Shown: positions 38,301 to 49,073, counted from the first letter of the stretch. The stretch: 64,000 nt of DNA from Kingdonia uniflora (GCA_014058105.1 JACGCM010001844.1:4464001-4528000); one strand, 5' to 3'. The notes: generated from the letters alone by a model not told the origin. A program made the numbers and translations.

Positions 38301-39380
38301 ATGTGGCCAATCTTATTCTTCGTATCCCGCTCAACAAATACCCAGCTAAAGACACCCTCAGGTAGACAAACTCCCATAATGGTATTCTTACGGTGCACTC
38401 GGCCTACCTCTCCTCCATTCAGAAGAACCTGGATACCAATGTTGATCACGGACAAGGTAACGACAACTCCACCACCTGGAATGCTGTCTGGAAGATTGTT
38501 GTCCCATTTTGAATCCAACTCTTCCTCTGGAAAGCCATACAAGACGGTATCCCCACCAATCACAACTGCTGGCACAGGGAAGCTAAAATCGACACTTTGT
38601 GCACCAGATGCGGTGAAGAAGAAGAAACCACAACACACGCCCTTTTCTTTTGTAAAAAGGTGCATGATTTCTGGTATGCTTTTGACCCCTCTCAATCTTG
38701 TTGTTTGGTCCTATTCTAACTCCCTAGTTGCCACTATCGATAAAATTGCCAGACAAGGAACGGCTGCTCCAGATCTCACAATATGGGGGAAAATCAGTGA
38801 TGTTCTCTATGTTATCTGGATGAGTAGAAACGACCTAATCTTTAATAATATTTAACCTAGCCATATTTCTGCTTTGAACAGGGCAAAAAATTACTGCATC
38901 TTACCGAGTCACCCCCTCTCCTATACCAGAACTTCCTACCCTCCTCCTGAAATTAGAGAAGGATGGTTCTTTATTCTGCTTAACGGAGCCTGGCCGAGGA
39001 AATACACACTGGGGGCTCGGGTTTTGTCCATAAATCTTACAATTTTTTCTATTTAGGGTACAGGTTACGACTCCACCAGGGCAGCAGATCCCGAAGAAGC
39101 AGAGGCCGTAACAGTGATCAGAGGCATGGAGACCGCTTTGGCGAGGGGTATGGAAAGAGTTTTGGTTCTCACAGATTGTCGACGCCTCGTCAGTGCTTTT
39201 GAGACGAGATCCACTGACCTTTCTTGGTGAGCCCTCATCCTTGCTCCAGATATGCAGGTTCTCGCCGCACGTTTCCACGAGTTTCATTTTCAGTTTATTA
39301 GTTGATGCTTTAATTTTGAGGCACATGCTTTAGCAGCCATGGGAGCCTGTTCCCCAACACTTTCTCTTTTTGAGCCCAAA
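35312..39380 (+). pseudogene. LINE ORF2: endonuclease, RT, RNase H
   Basis: The start ATG at 35312 opens with IILSWNCRGSG, the conserved AP-endonuclease beginning, then LFLSETKT, IGDLNCI (about 35745) and SDHRPIL (about 36003). RT runs from about 36650 to 37500, with LIPKINHPTCPAHFRPISLC, FVPGRQIFDNI and RGLKQGGPPSP. The catalytic FADD box appears as FTDN (about 37387), losing its second aspartate. A zinc-binding region follows (CTRCGEEEETTTHALFFC, about 38600) and then plant RNase H (about 39000-39380; EEAEAVTVIRGMETAL, LVLTDCRRLVSA and FEAHALAAMG). At least ten stops or frameshifts. Confidence 0.88.
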
Positions 39381-39463
39381 AGGGCCTCGGACCTCGTTAG
39401 CTCGGCTACTTCTGTATTGCCATTTTTGGCTTAGTTTTTAATATATATCATTGCTTAGAAAAA

Positions 39464-39478
39464 AGAGGGAAAATGGCA
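39464..39478. repeat. LINE target-site duplication, right
   Basis: Exact second copy of 32259-32273. Confidence 0.92.
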
Positions 39479-39494
39479 GGTGAAATAAAGAGAT

Positions 39495-39592
39495 CGAGCT
39501 CTCTGTCTATCTATGTATGAAAAATGACCCAATTTTGACACCTTTTGGCTGTCCCAAATATGTGACTTAAAAAGTCAGTCGCAATTTCTGTC
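39495..39592. repeat. Right subterminal region of CACTA-like element
   Basis: On the minus strand it reads gacagaaattgcgactgact, then tttaagtcacatatttggga and gacagccaaaaggtgtc. Resemblance to common plant CACTA termini of the CACTACAAGAAATT(T)GCGAC kind is from memory. The 'gaca(g)...ccaaaa' words also occur at the left end (6906-6917). Confidence 0.5.
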
Positions 39593-39769
39593 AAAAAAAT
39601 TGTAAATTCGCATAATGAGATTTTTGGAGGAGAGTTAATTTTTTGTTAGAGGAGATTTTCAATGACAATGGAATTTTTTTATATATGCCTTTTAAATATT
39701 TTTGACATTTTTTAAAAAAGAGTAACTATTATCAATATTATTAAGTTGTTTGTCTTTTTTAACGATTTG

Positions 39770-39980
39770 AACAGATTATTGTCGAAATCGACAATTATGT
39801 ACAGTGTCACAGTAGTGCTAATAATTGACAAATTTATTGCCGATTTTATTTCATTTCGACAATTTATTGTCGTCAAATTAGATACTCGACAATATAATTT
39901 TTTTTCGATAGAAGTATATATCGATAATTAATTTGTCGATTCTGGTAATAAATTGTCGACTTAAAAATAATTGACAATAT
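39770..39980. repeat. Palindrome-family cluster in PMD intron
   Basis: Includes the full palindrome tattgtcgaaatcgacaatt at about 39778, then TCGACAA at 39857 and 39893 and TTGTCGA at 39931 and 39952. This is MULE-1 intron DNA to the right of the nested element, between exons ending 6843 and starting 40063. Confidence 0.75.
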
Positions 39981-40062
39981 TTGGATTCTGTCTTTGACTA
40001 GCTCTTATGTACTCTAATTTTGTGTGCTTTAACTGTTTATGTATTAAACCCATGCTTGATAG

Positions 40063-41265
40063 GTGAAGGCTACTCATGACAGGTGGTACGTCAAATATAT
40101 TTACGAAACCAACAGGCTTGTAAGTTCTCATGTGACTTAAAATTTTATTTTCACCAAATATTAATAATATCTCTCATAACGAGCCATATACTATTCAGCA
40201 AACCAAACTGATGATATCGGAGAGATGAGATTCAATCTTCAAACTGGCAATGATTAGTGGGTGTCTGCACCATTGTCATCCATCACTTGTAGTTTGGTTT
40301 TAAATTACTTTGTTTTAATTTCTATCTACGCTCTCGTGGTTGTGTTTGCGATGCAGGGAGTGTGGCGCAATGCACTAAAAGGTGCCATTGAAGGAAGGGA
40401 AGGGGATTTTCAAGATCTTGAGGACCCGACATGGGTGAAACTAGGTCGGCAGTTTACTAAACTTTTAGATATTGTTCAAGAGGGTCCAAAAGAGGAATAT
40501 CATGATGACTTAACCTTAGAAGGGGGGAAGTATAACGAGATGATTGAATCGAGGTTGAACAAGATTGATGATAAAACCAAGCTAAGACATACTTTGTTTC
40601 AACCATTTAATTGGTTCCAACTGGCTATACGCGATGTTGAAAGGGATGAGAACACAACGTTTAGAGTTGCTACATCATATGCATATCAGAGCCAATTGAA
40701 GTTCTTGAATGTGAAGTAGTCCTTGTGTACCTTGATGATAAAGAAACTTTCTTATTGGAAGAACGTGTTTAGTCAAACATTGGATGTAGCTTTTAATGAT
40801 TTAGGAGAGAGACGCTATGATACTTTGCTAGGGGCATTTAACTTTAGTGGTGTGTTTGTGGAATATTTGTATATGGGTTATTTGTTGGCAACACATTACG
40901 AGAAGGTGGTGATCTTCATCAGCAACAAGAAGGCCCTGATATTTTTACCCATGTTCTGAACCAAAGCAAACAATAAGATTAACAAATTTGAGATGTTTGA
41001 AAACATTCTTGCCGATAACTCAAAGTATTGGTGGGTTGGGATGACATCTGATGAAAACTTTGTGAAATTGAAGACCAAGTACCTGTCACTTATTCCTCCG
41101 GTTTCTACACTATGGTGGGCGCATGTGCAATTGAAGATTCTAAATGATTTTATGAAGGAATCTGTTAATACCTATTTCGACCAGCCAAACCAAGCTTGGA
41201 TGAAGTTGATGAAAGACAACAACATTAATCCACGAGATTTTAGCACAAACGATTTGTTTTCTTGA
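40063..41265 (+). pseudogene. PMD gene of MULE-1, 3' part with unknown domain
   Basis: Exons 40063-40119 (coiled coil, WYVKYIYETNRL), 40199-40260 and 40357-41265. The last exon encodes an approximately 300-residue domain shared with MULE-2 (52560-53572 minus). Shared landmarks: VWRNALKGA against VWRQTLKKA, LLFQPW-like against LFQPFNWFQ, YWKNVFSQTLD against FWKSIFSQTLG, a hydrophobic FLPMFW against FLPLFW, and SKYWWVGM against SKYWWFGL. I recognise no family, and no Ulp1-type His/Asp/Cys triad is present. A TAG at 40717 and a TGA at 40957 interrupt the reading, as does a TAG in exon 40199-40260. Confidence 0.75.
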
Positions 41266-41359
41266 ATGTTGTACATATTTCTATGTTTTTTTTATAATTT
41301 ACAGTTTTCATTCATAAATCTATGTATATTTTTTGTAGCTTCTGGACATAATTCGCTGA

Positions 41360-41610
41360 ACATTTGTAATTGTCGAGGGGTCCGATTGTGAAGTTCATGG
41401 TGCAGTGGACAGATGGAATTATCAAGTTCAACATGAATTCGACAATTAATTGTCAAAATCACAGGGAAATCGACAATTAATTGTCGAATTCACCATGAAT
41501 TGTCAATTATATAAATGTCGAGTCCAATGTTAAATCGACACTTAATTATCGATTTCCCTGTGATTTCAACAATTAATTGTCGAATATACAAAATGTTCGA
41601 GAATAAAAAC
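41360..41610. repeat. Palindrome-family cluster with long inverted repeat
   Basis: Lies between the convergent PMD gene and accessory ORF. About 41440-41500 and 41533-41590 form an imperfect inverted repeat of about 50 bases: each arm contains the string caattaattgtc plus 'aaatcacagggaaatcga' or its complement. The arms are built from TTGTCGA/TCGACAA half-sites and could fold into a hairpin at the shared 3' ends of both transcripts. Confidence 0.75.
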
Positions 41611-41782
41611 CATGTTAGTTTGAAGCTACAAAAACTGAAGTAATTACTCTACAAAACACAACAACAATTGGTATTCCCACGATAATAGTAATTAACAGAA
41701 TGGCCAAAAAGGGACAAAAAAATATACTAGTTACAACTAGGGGAACAACTAGTTACAACTGAAGCGGCCACCAGCGTAAACA

Positions 41783-42088
41783 TTATGTATGGTTCCTAGC
41801 CGCAAGTGTATCTTCTTCCCTCACCATCGTCTTGGCCTGGTTGATGAGACTAGCGACACGTTACTGCGGAGTCACAATCACGGACTGCAGCTAACAATGG
41901 TAGAGATAGTCTTCCCTACACATCTTTGCCTCCTCATCACTCAAATCCGAATAATTCACCTCAAAAGAATGCAAGGTCGGATCGTTGACAGTTTTCAAAT
42001 CAAAGTATCGTTGCACCAACTCGTTATACTTGTCACGTACACGACGGTTGAATGCTTCCCCATGAGTTTGAGATGTAGTTTTAGCCAT
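41783..42088 (-). pseudogene. MULE accessory ORF (about 101 codons), MULE-1 copy
   Basis: Starts MAKTTSQTHGEAFNRRV and continues with KYNELVQRYF, REDYLYH, LQSVIVTP and ends in a charged helix-like tail. The MULE-2 partner at 48770-49073 starts MVKTRSQ and shares YDELV, WREDFHLH, LQTVILHP and the tail. The conserved pattern suggests a real small protein, but I know no family. Two in-frame stops interrupt this copy (about 41891 and 41860). Here it lies downstream of the transposase; in MULE-2 it lies upstream. Confidence 0.6.
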
Positions 42089-42383
42089 CTTAGCAAATAA
42101 AAGAAGGAAGAAACAATAAAGGAATATGAACCTCCTCAACTAACACATTCGGTATTTATAGTAGGATTGGAGAATTTATAACTGTAACAAAATTAAGGGC
42201 ATTGTTATTAGTGTAGTGGAATCAATGGGATATCAATGCAGTATTGCAGTGGTTAACTCAGGCTCCCTCCATCTTACTTTAACGAACTTAATATCGCTAA
42301 AAATGTAAACTTAAGTACGACAATAAGAGAAGTCCCAATGATGTAGACGAAAATGCAAGCATATAAAGCTATTCAGCAATTCC

Positions 42384-45288
42384 TTACACCATGGTCGCCT
42401 GATTGTGCATCTCTTCCATCATTTGTATTAGCCCCTACGTATAAAACGCAAATAAATTAGAAATCTCATATTCAGCATATGTTATCGTACAAGTTGGTGG
42501 GAAATGTTTATTTCTCGCATTAGGTTACTCACCAACTTCTGCTTTTTGAAATAATAATTTCAATTGTGGGCAAGTTCGCTTGTCGTGGCAGCCAAAGACT
42601 CAATACCCTTTACATGTCATCTTCTTCTTTTCAGCAGCTATCTCCATTGCGTTCTTCCATCGGCCACCTTTCTTGTGATCATCTTTTGCACGGCCTTTGG
42701 TTTATGCCACATGAGGATCCAAAATAGGAGTTGAAGACATCAATGTCTCAGTTAATAGAGTTGGCATTGAAGGATCCAAACCTAAGAGTTGGGAGAGAGA
42801 TGCATCGTACACATCTAGGTGTAACTCCAGCTCGTCTAGCCTTGAAATTGCATATTCAAAGTTTGTTTTATTCTTTGATGCCCTCTCAAAAAGGTTTATT
42901 GCGCGAAGTGAAAGGTGGTTATGGCGTAAGGGTTTCCTCAAGTTCTCTCCATCAAAGAAACTCTCGTCGTATGATCAAAAATATTTGTTTGCACCAATCT
43001 TCCACCTTGGCAGAATGAATGCATCTAGAATTTGGAGAACATCATATTTGGAGAAGACCTTGAAGAGATGATGGCATGGCAGACCTACATACTCGAACAA
43101 CTTACATTCACAATGGCATGTCAGGCTAGCCAAGTCTATCTTCAGCTCAAAACTTTCAGGCGGTCTGCTATGTGACTTCACAAGTATTTCTCGAACATTG
43201 TTGTCTATGCTATTTTTTATTGCTACAAAATGAACAGCTTGATTAAATTGGTCTTTAACTTTATGGAAAATTTGCCTTGTATAAATCTTTGCTGCATATT
43301 TTAGTAGAGCTTGATGAGGTCAGACTTGCCGATATCTATGTTGGGATTGGAAGTCTTCTTCCTTCTCTCTTTTAAATGTATCTAATAGAGTTGTTGCACA
43401 TTTAGTCATGAAACTGTACAGACCAGTTGAAGGAAGCAGCTAACCATTGAAGAAATTGTTTGTTGACTCGCTTCGGCCAGTCGTACTCATGCCAGCATAG
43501 AAAGTACCTTTATTCCACAAAGATATCCATCTTTCTCTTATATTAAATATCCCTTGCATCCAATTGTTATCATCAATATTATGCTTTATCATAAGCTCAT
43601 TCCACCTTTTATCGAACTCTGTAGGATCATATGTGTCGTGGATAATTGAATCTATATCAGTTTTGAATGTAGATGGATCTCGATAAATATGTCCAATTTT
43701 TTTAAAGAACTTGTGTATGATGTGCCATAAGCAGAGCCGATGTTTGGTGTTTGAGAACACCTGAGAGATAATGCAGATATTAGATAACATTAATTGTCGA
43801 CTTCGTGGCTTGCGACATTTAAATTGTCGACTTCATTATTATCGACAATTTAAATTGTCGACTTCATTATTATCGACAATTTAAATTGTCGACGTCATGA
43901 TTTTCGACAATAACAATTGTCGATTTCATGATTTTTGACAATATTATTGTCGATTTTGTGGATTTTGACAATTTACTCGGCAATTCCTGTAATAATAAAA
44001 CTGAATCTAAAAATGCAGATATTAGAGAAAATAAATTGTCGACTTCGACAATTTATTTGTCGCCTTCGTGGCATACGAAAATTAAATTATCGACTTTATT
44101 ATTATCGAAAATTTAATTGTCGAAATCCACATAGTCGACAAATAAATTGTCGAGGTCATTATTTTTGACAATAACTTGTCGATTTCATGATTTTTGACAA
44201 TAATATTGCCGACTTTGAGGATTTCAACAATTTACTCCATAATTCCTGTAATAATAGCACTGAGACTAACCTTAGGAATGGCGGTACCCATTGTAGCATC
44301 TTGGTCAGTGATAATAGTCGTCGGATGTTTATTGCTCATCGTCTTTAGCCATGTATGGAATAACCAAGTAAAGGTGGTTTCTTGCTCATTCCTCAGCAAA
44401 GCACATCCGAGTTGGATTGTTTGGTAGTAGTTGTTTATTCCCGCGAATAGAGCAAATGGCATCTTATAAACGTTTGTCCTATACGTGGTGTCAAAAGTCA
44501 CCACATCCCCAAAAGCCTCATACGTCATTCGGGATCCGCCATATATCCAAAAAATATTAAGTGCTTTGTCATCATCATCGAGTTAAATGTCAAAGTAGAA
44601 CATAGGATTTTCGAGTTGCTTTTTCATAAACCAATCCAATACAACCTGCGTATCACCGCTCGACGTTCCTTATTAACCTTGGCTTTGTGGTTGTAACAAT
44701 CACGTTTGTTGAAGCTCTTGTCTGGGAATAGAGCAGGCACCTCGTTTACTGAGATGTTGTGCAGCTCAAAAGTCACAGTTAGGCTTTTACAGCTTCAAGA
44801 AATAAATGATTAATCTTTATACGGTGGTGGTTGCAAGGTGACACAAACTGGTGGTTATACACATCTGAGAAAGTGGTAATAACAAATTGTTCACTCCAAT
44901 TGATGTTCAAAGTAGCCTTACACCCGCATTGGTAAGAAGATCGCTTTTTCCAATCTTGTTTACTTGTATCAGAAGTTTTATTTTTCTTCGACAAACCGTT
45001 GCTCAAACAAATAAATGTTACTCGTCCAATCTCTTCGGATCTTGGTCATTTTTTAGAGTTGCGCCTATTTATGGAGAACCCTTGCTTCCTTCCATATTGC
45101 TCATAAAAGGAACTTGCGTCATCCACTGTATCAAAAGTTTGGCCTTCATACGGCGTATCCATAAACAAAGAATCAATGGTACAATCAGATGTTCCGAAAC
45201 CCACACCCGATGTACGTTCGTTGGAAGCCCTTGCTGTTGATTCATCTCCGATTACCTTTGACCACAATAGTTCAACAAAATCTTCCAT
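42384..45288 (-). pseudogene. MULE-1 transposase (FAR1 / MULE / SWIM type)
   Basis: The start MEDFVELLWSKVIGDES at 45288 matches the MULE-2 start. Order: FAR1-like DNA-binding region (PYEGQTFDTVDDASSFYEQY, then GCKATLNINW); transposase core with FDTTYRTNVYKMPFALFAG and TIITDQD (first two acidic residues) and, after a 510-base intron (43761-44270), LCLWHIIH and GRSESTNNFFNG (candidate catalytic Glu). Then a SWIM finger (TCHCECKLFEYVGLPCHHL, C-x-C...C-x-H complete) at about 43120-43065 and a CCHC-like tail near 42590. The last exon ends at 42384. The FAR1/FHY3 transcription factors of plants descend from transposases of this kind. Stops (44585, 42700 and others) and frameshifts break it. Confidence 0.85.
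43795..44265. repeat. Palindrome-packed, internally duplicated transposase intron
   Basis: The intron splitting the transposase core is almost entirely TTGTCGA/TCGACAA units: about fifteen exact half-sites. A 31-base unit (ttgtcgacttcattattatc plus gacaatttaaa) occurs twice in a row at about 43830-43890. The intron consists of two halves (about 43790-44010 and 44025-44262), both ending 'ttact...aattcctgtaataata', so a single-unit intron like that in MULE-2 (245 bases) seems to have doubled. Confidence 0.8.
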
Positions 45289-45849
45289 ATTATTATCCTG
45301 CCATATAGGAGGAATTATTGGATACAATCCCATTAATCAAATACATTCATACAGTCAAATGAACATATGGAATCAAAAGTGACAGACAACTAACCACAAA
45401 TAAATACAAAAAAAACATTGCTTCCCTTACATAACAACAACTTTAATTACATAAGATTTTATGGGTCACAGTTGTACATCATATATGTCATTAGATTGTT
45501 CAAAACAGACACTATACTAACAAACCCAACATCACTAAGTACAGTTTACAGGTCCCCAATCTCAAACATATTCCCTTCAATCAGATTCTTCAGTAGATTA
45601 CTCCCGGCAGGTTTCTAGCTCTTCTACAAATCTGTGTGCTTGTCTTTTTTCTCGTTTTGCAGCTTTCAATGCTTTCATAAGTAATACTACTTGGGACTAA
45701 AATAGGTCATCAACCTCTTCATTACGGAGGGAGACTAGGGGAATTACTTCAATATCGTAGCCATCATGTTCCCTGCCAAAACACCCATGAAATAAATTAC
45801 ACACCCGTGAAATAAACCCCATATTTGTAACATAAACAGGTTTCATTGA

Positions 45850-46165
45850 GTAATATTGTCGACACCCCCATAAATTAACAATTTTCTGCCGATTTCTGGG
45901 GTTTGCGACAATAAAATTGTTGACAATCTCCTAAATCGACAGTTTTTTGTCAATTTAGGGGGTTGTCGACAATATTATTATCGATTTCAGATGTATTCGA
46001 CTATAATTTTTTCGATGCATTGGGTTTGCGACAATTTAGTCGTTAATTATTGTCGACTTATTCAATTTCGACAGTTTAACTGTATAACCTTTGCTGATTG
46101 ATGTGTTGTACGACACTCCTAAATTTTTGTATGGCGGCATTTCGACAATAACATGTTGACTATGT
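45850..46165. repeat. Palindrome-family cluster near right end of MULE-1
   Basis: Includes TTGTCGACAA as overlapping half-sites (about 45966), TTGTCGA at 45857 and 46053, TCGACAA at 46141 and degenerate copies. It lies upstream of the transposase start, the same relative position as the 49-bp array of MULE-2. Confidence 0.7.
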
Positions 46166-46577
46166 AGTGTACGAAACTTTTTAAATTTATAGAGAAGAAA
46201 TTTGCACACCACTCACCTGTTGGTAGATGTTGGGATGTTTGGTTTGTTGGTAGATGTTGGGATGCCCTACACAAATTACCTTTGTAGCACAGTTCCAACA
46301 TCACGTTTACAAATTATAGTTTGGAGTTTCCTAAAAAGAACATATACTGAGAAAGAATCGTACATTAACCGGAAGTAGATAGAGAGATAGTGAAATTTCA
46401 ATGGGAATTTCAATTTTAGATTGAGAGAGGTTTAGAGAGAGACTGAGTGATTGAGTGGAGGGAAACTAGGAGAGAGAGAGAAAGAGAGAGAGTGTGAAAT
46501 TTGAATTTGGGAGTGAGAGAGGTTTAGAGAGAGAGTGATTGAGTGGAGTGAGTGAGTGGCGAGTTCAGTGAGTTGAG

Positions 46578-46671
46578 TAAGTTGAGTGAGCTGCCACGTC
46601 AGATTGGTATGTGGTGAGGAGAGAGTGTAGGAGGTATGTAGGGAAATTGGTGTGTAGGGGAATCTTCTCCC
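46578..46671. repeat. MULE-1 right terminal inverted repeat
   Basis: Reverse complement begins gggagaagattcccctacac. It pairs with 2750-2843 and is followed by the target duplication at 46672-46680. Confidence 0.92.
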
Positions 46672-46680
46672 ATCATATAA

Positions 46681-47816
46681 TAGAGATTTTCCTTCGTAGT
46701 GTTTTGACAATAGGTTTGAAGAAGCTCAAAGATATGGGAATTGTACGCATACTCAATTTTGCCATGAGCTTACTCATAGACTGTCTTCTTACATCTTCTT
46801 ACACCAGTGCGTACTATGAGTGCAAGGTGCACAAACTTTTATAGGTCAACCACTTCGTATTCTAGCTGTTCTGCTTCCCTTGAATGAATGTTAGATAAGT
46901 AAAACCCACGTTGGCAGAACAACGATTAAGCAGCTTCTTAAGTGGTGCACCTATAGAAACTTAGTCACCTTGTACATGAAGTATGCATTAGTTTAACAAA
47001 ACCTTAGGGTAGTGGTTGAAGTCTCATGTCAAAATTCGAGTATTACCTTTGATTCACTAGATCTTAAAACCTGTTCAAACCTATTCACAAAACAATATAC
47101 AGAAAAGCCCCCAAATTTTTTTACCAAAAACAAGAAGAAATATCAACCAAAGATACCAAATCACTTTCCAAATGTAGGATGCACTTGTCAATTGTCAAGA
47201 GATTGTTAAGATACAAATTATCAAAGAAAGGAACTTCATGTGGTAGTAGTCTAACAGATATATATTAAGATATCAAAAATATGTAAATACATGAGGTGAA
47301 TGGACAACAGATTTAGTAGTTTAATGACGCTGGAGACAAGAATGGAATCTAAAAATTTAAGAAAAAACATACAGAAATAGCTTAACAATTAGCATAGTAA
47401 TTGATTACCACTCAGTGAACTGGTTTATACAGCAAATAGGGTGGAAAAATTAGATAAGAACAGTCATGCACAATTTTCTCTGGCACAAAATAAAAGTTGA
47501 AGTTAGATACCGCTTAGTAAAATGGAAGCAGGAGCAGTGAACAGACTAGCAACAATTGCAAATTAAGACAATGAGTGGAATGAACAAAGGACTTAAGGGG
47601 AATGAGATCATCTAGAGATTTCAATTAACAAAAGGATAAAGCACAGTACAGTGTGGTTACTGTGATGTATGGTAGAGAAGAGGCGGTTGAGAGACCAAAG
47701 AAGCTAGTCTACAAAAAAAAATTTGGTTTTCAAACTTCCTTCTGAAATCCATTCCACATGGACGGTTATGGGGTCCTTAGTCCAAACTGCACATAATCTT
47801 ATTGCTAGAAGTAGAT
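46681..47816. other. Host spacer between the two MULEs, nothing recognised
   Basis: AT-rich, no convincing exon on either strand. It was contiguous with 1-2749 before MULE-1 and with 59232 onward before MULE-2. It contains no TTGTCGA/TCGACAA sites. Confidence 0.55.
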
Positions 47817-47825
47817 CTTCATAAA
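47817..47825. repeat. MULE-2 target-site duplication, left
   Basis: cttcataaa, matched by ctttataaa at 59223-59231 (8 of 9 bases). Confidence 0.85.
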
Positions 47826-48012
47826 GGGAGAGGATTTAGAGACACTCAAGTCTCAAACACTCAAGTCTCACTCAACCACAACCACTCATCTAATAGAGAT
47901 GAGTGACTCTCAAAATTTTGGATTTCTTATAAGGGAAATGAGGTGGAAAATTAGGGGGTCCTACCTACCTCACTCTCTCTAGCTAGCAGACATTTCCCTC
48001 TCTTTTTAAAGA
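47826..48012. repeat. MULE-2 left terminal inverted repeat
   Basis: Starts gggagaggatttagagacac and matches the complement of about 59050-59222, with one 13-base insertion (about 47922-47934). It contains a 15-base tandem motif (cactcaagtctcaaa, twice) and a short palindrome around atctaatagagat. Confidence 0.92.
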
Positions 48013-48014
48013 AA

Positions 48015-48125
48015 TTTCAAATTCTCTCTCTCTCTCTCTCTCATATCAGTCAAGTCTCTCTCTCTCTCTCATATCACACATTCTCTCTCTCATATCACGC
48101 ACTCTCTTTCTCTCTCATATCACAC
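48015..48125. repeat. CT-rich subterminal microsatellite
   Basis: Runs of CT with interspersed 'catatcac' words inside the left terminal repeat, mirrored by GA tracts at 58860-59030. Confidence 0.8.
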
Positions 48126-48419
48126 AATCTTGCTTGCGATTTCTGCCATTAGAGGTGAGATTTCAGTTGAGAAAAGGAAGCGATTCTGCCATTAGAGGTG
48201 AAATTGATTTCTCCAAAGAACTCTGACACCCTTGCTGATAGTGCACTTACTCGACATGTATTTTCTGACCCTTACTCGCCAGTAGAACACTTGGATGTTG
48301 CAAAATTTGTTAGAATAATGGTATTCCCACCCCCTACTTAATCCCTGTAAAATTTGTTAGAAAAATGTAATCTCCTATACAATTTCACTTTGATTGATTA
48401 CCTGCTGGTGGGTCCTATT

Positions 48420-48750
48420 CGAATTCGACAATTTAGTCAAATTATTTGCATAACACTGAACTAAGACTAAATAATTGTCGGATACGACAATATCAATAGT
48501 GCAATCCTCACATACACTACTATAATTGTCGAACTCGACAATATTGCATATGAATGCAATATTCACAGTAACTAAATTGTCGAACTCGACAATATTATAT
48601 ATAACTGTTGGAGACACAATATCTGAATTGTCGAACTCGACAATATTACATATGAATCGTTCAGGTACAGTAGCTAAATTGTCGAGTTCAACAATATTTT
48701 ATATGAATGTTTGAGTCACAGCAACTAAATTGTCGAACTCGATAATATTA
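48420..48750. repeat. About 49-bp array of full palindromes
   Basis: Five well-kept units start near 48529, 48577, 48626, 48677 and 48728. Each has the palindrome aattgtcgaactcgacaata or a one-base variant, followed by a spacer of the type 'catatgaatg...acagtaacta'. Two weaker units precede them (about 48422 and 48475). The array ends 20 bases before the accessory ORF start and about 600 bases before the transposase start, so it occupies their promoter region. Confidence 0.85.
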
Positions 48751-48769
48751 CTGTGCAGAGTCAACGGAG

Positions 48770-49073
48770 ATGGTGAAGACGAGGTCTCAGAGTAGTCGAG
48801 AAGCTACTTCTCGCGCGTATTAAGCAGTTGTATGACGAATTGGTACTGTGTCATTTTGGTTCGGTTAATTTGAACGGCCCACCATTGCCGCCGTGTGAGG
48901 CGAGCTACGAAGGAATGTGCGAGGTTGAGGCGGCGTTGTGGAGGGAGGATTTCCATTTACATTTTCAATTGCAGACGGTCATCCTGCATCCAATGGCGAG
49001 GAGAGCAGCTCATGTTGCCCGGGTCAGGGAACTGGTTAGGAAGGAAGGTTCCAGTTCTGTCGGTGCAGTTTAA
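48770..49073 (+). pseudogene. MULE accessory ORF (about 100 codons), MULE-2 copy
   Basis: Starts MVKTRSQ at 48770. After a one-base frameshift near 48800 it continues YDELVLCHFGSVN, EAALWREDFHLHFQ, LQTVILHP and a basic tail ending at 49073. It is related to 41783-42088 in MULE-1 along its whole length. It lies directly downstream of the 49-bp palindrome array and 280 bases upstream of the transposase on the same strand. Function unknown. Conservation between two diverged elements argues that it is a true MULE component, not chance. Confidence 0.6.

Larger units (their letters stand above)
32274..39463 (+). mobile_element. L1-type LINE, full length but mutated
   Basis: 7.19 kb between exact 15-bp duplications, ending in a short A tail (gcttagaaaaa). 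Two reading frames: ORF1 (DUF4283 plus CCHC knuckle) and ORF2 (endonuclease, reverse transcriptase, zinc-binding region, RNase H), the layout of plant L1 elements with RNase H. It inserted into CACTA subterminal DNA: removing it joins 32273 to 39479 and restores a continuous promoter-side sequence. Many stops and frameshifts show it is dead. Confidence 0.95.

Noticed and set aside
40680..40800. Possible programmed frameshift at the same place in both PMD genes
   Set aside because: On re-alignment MULE-1 stays in one frame across a stop, while MULE-2 carries a one-base length change. These are independent breaks, not a shared recoding site.
40357..41265. Ulp1-type cysteine protease, often carried by MULEs
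   Set aside because: No His-Trp, Asp or Gln...Cys catalytic blocks could be found in either copy.
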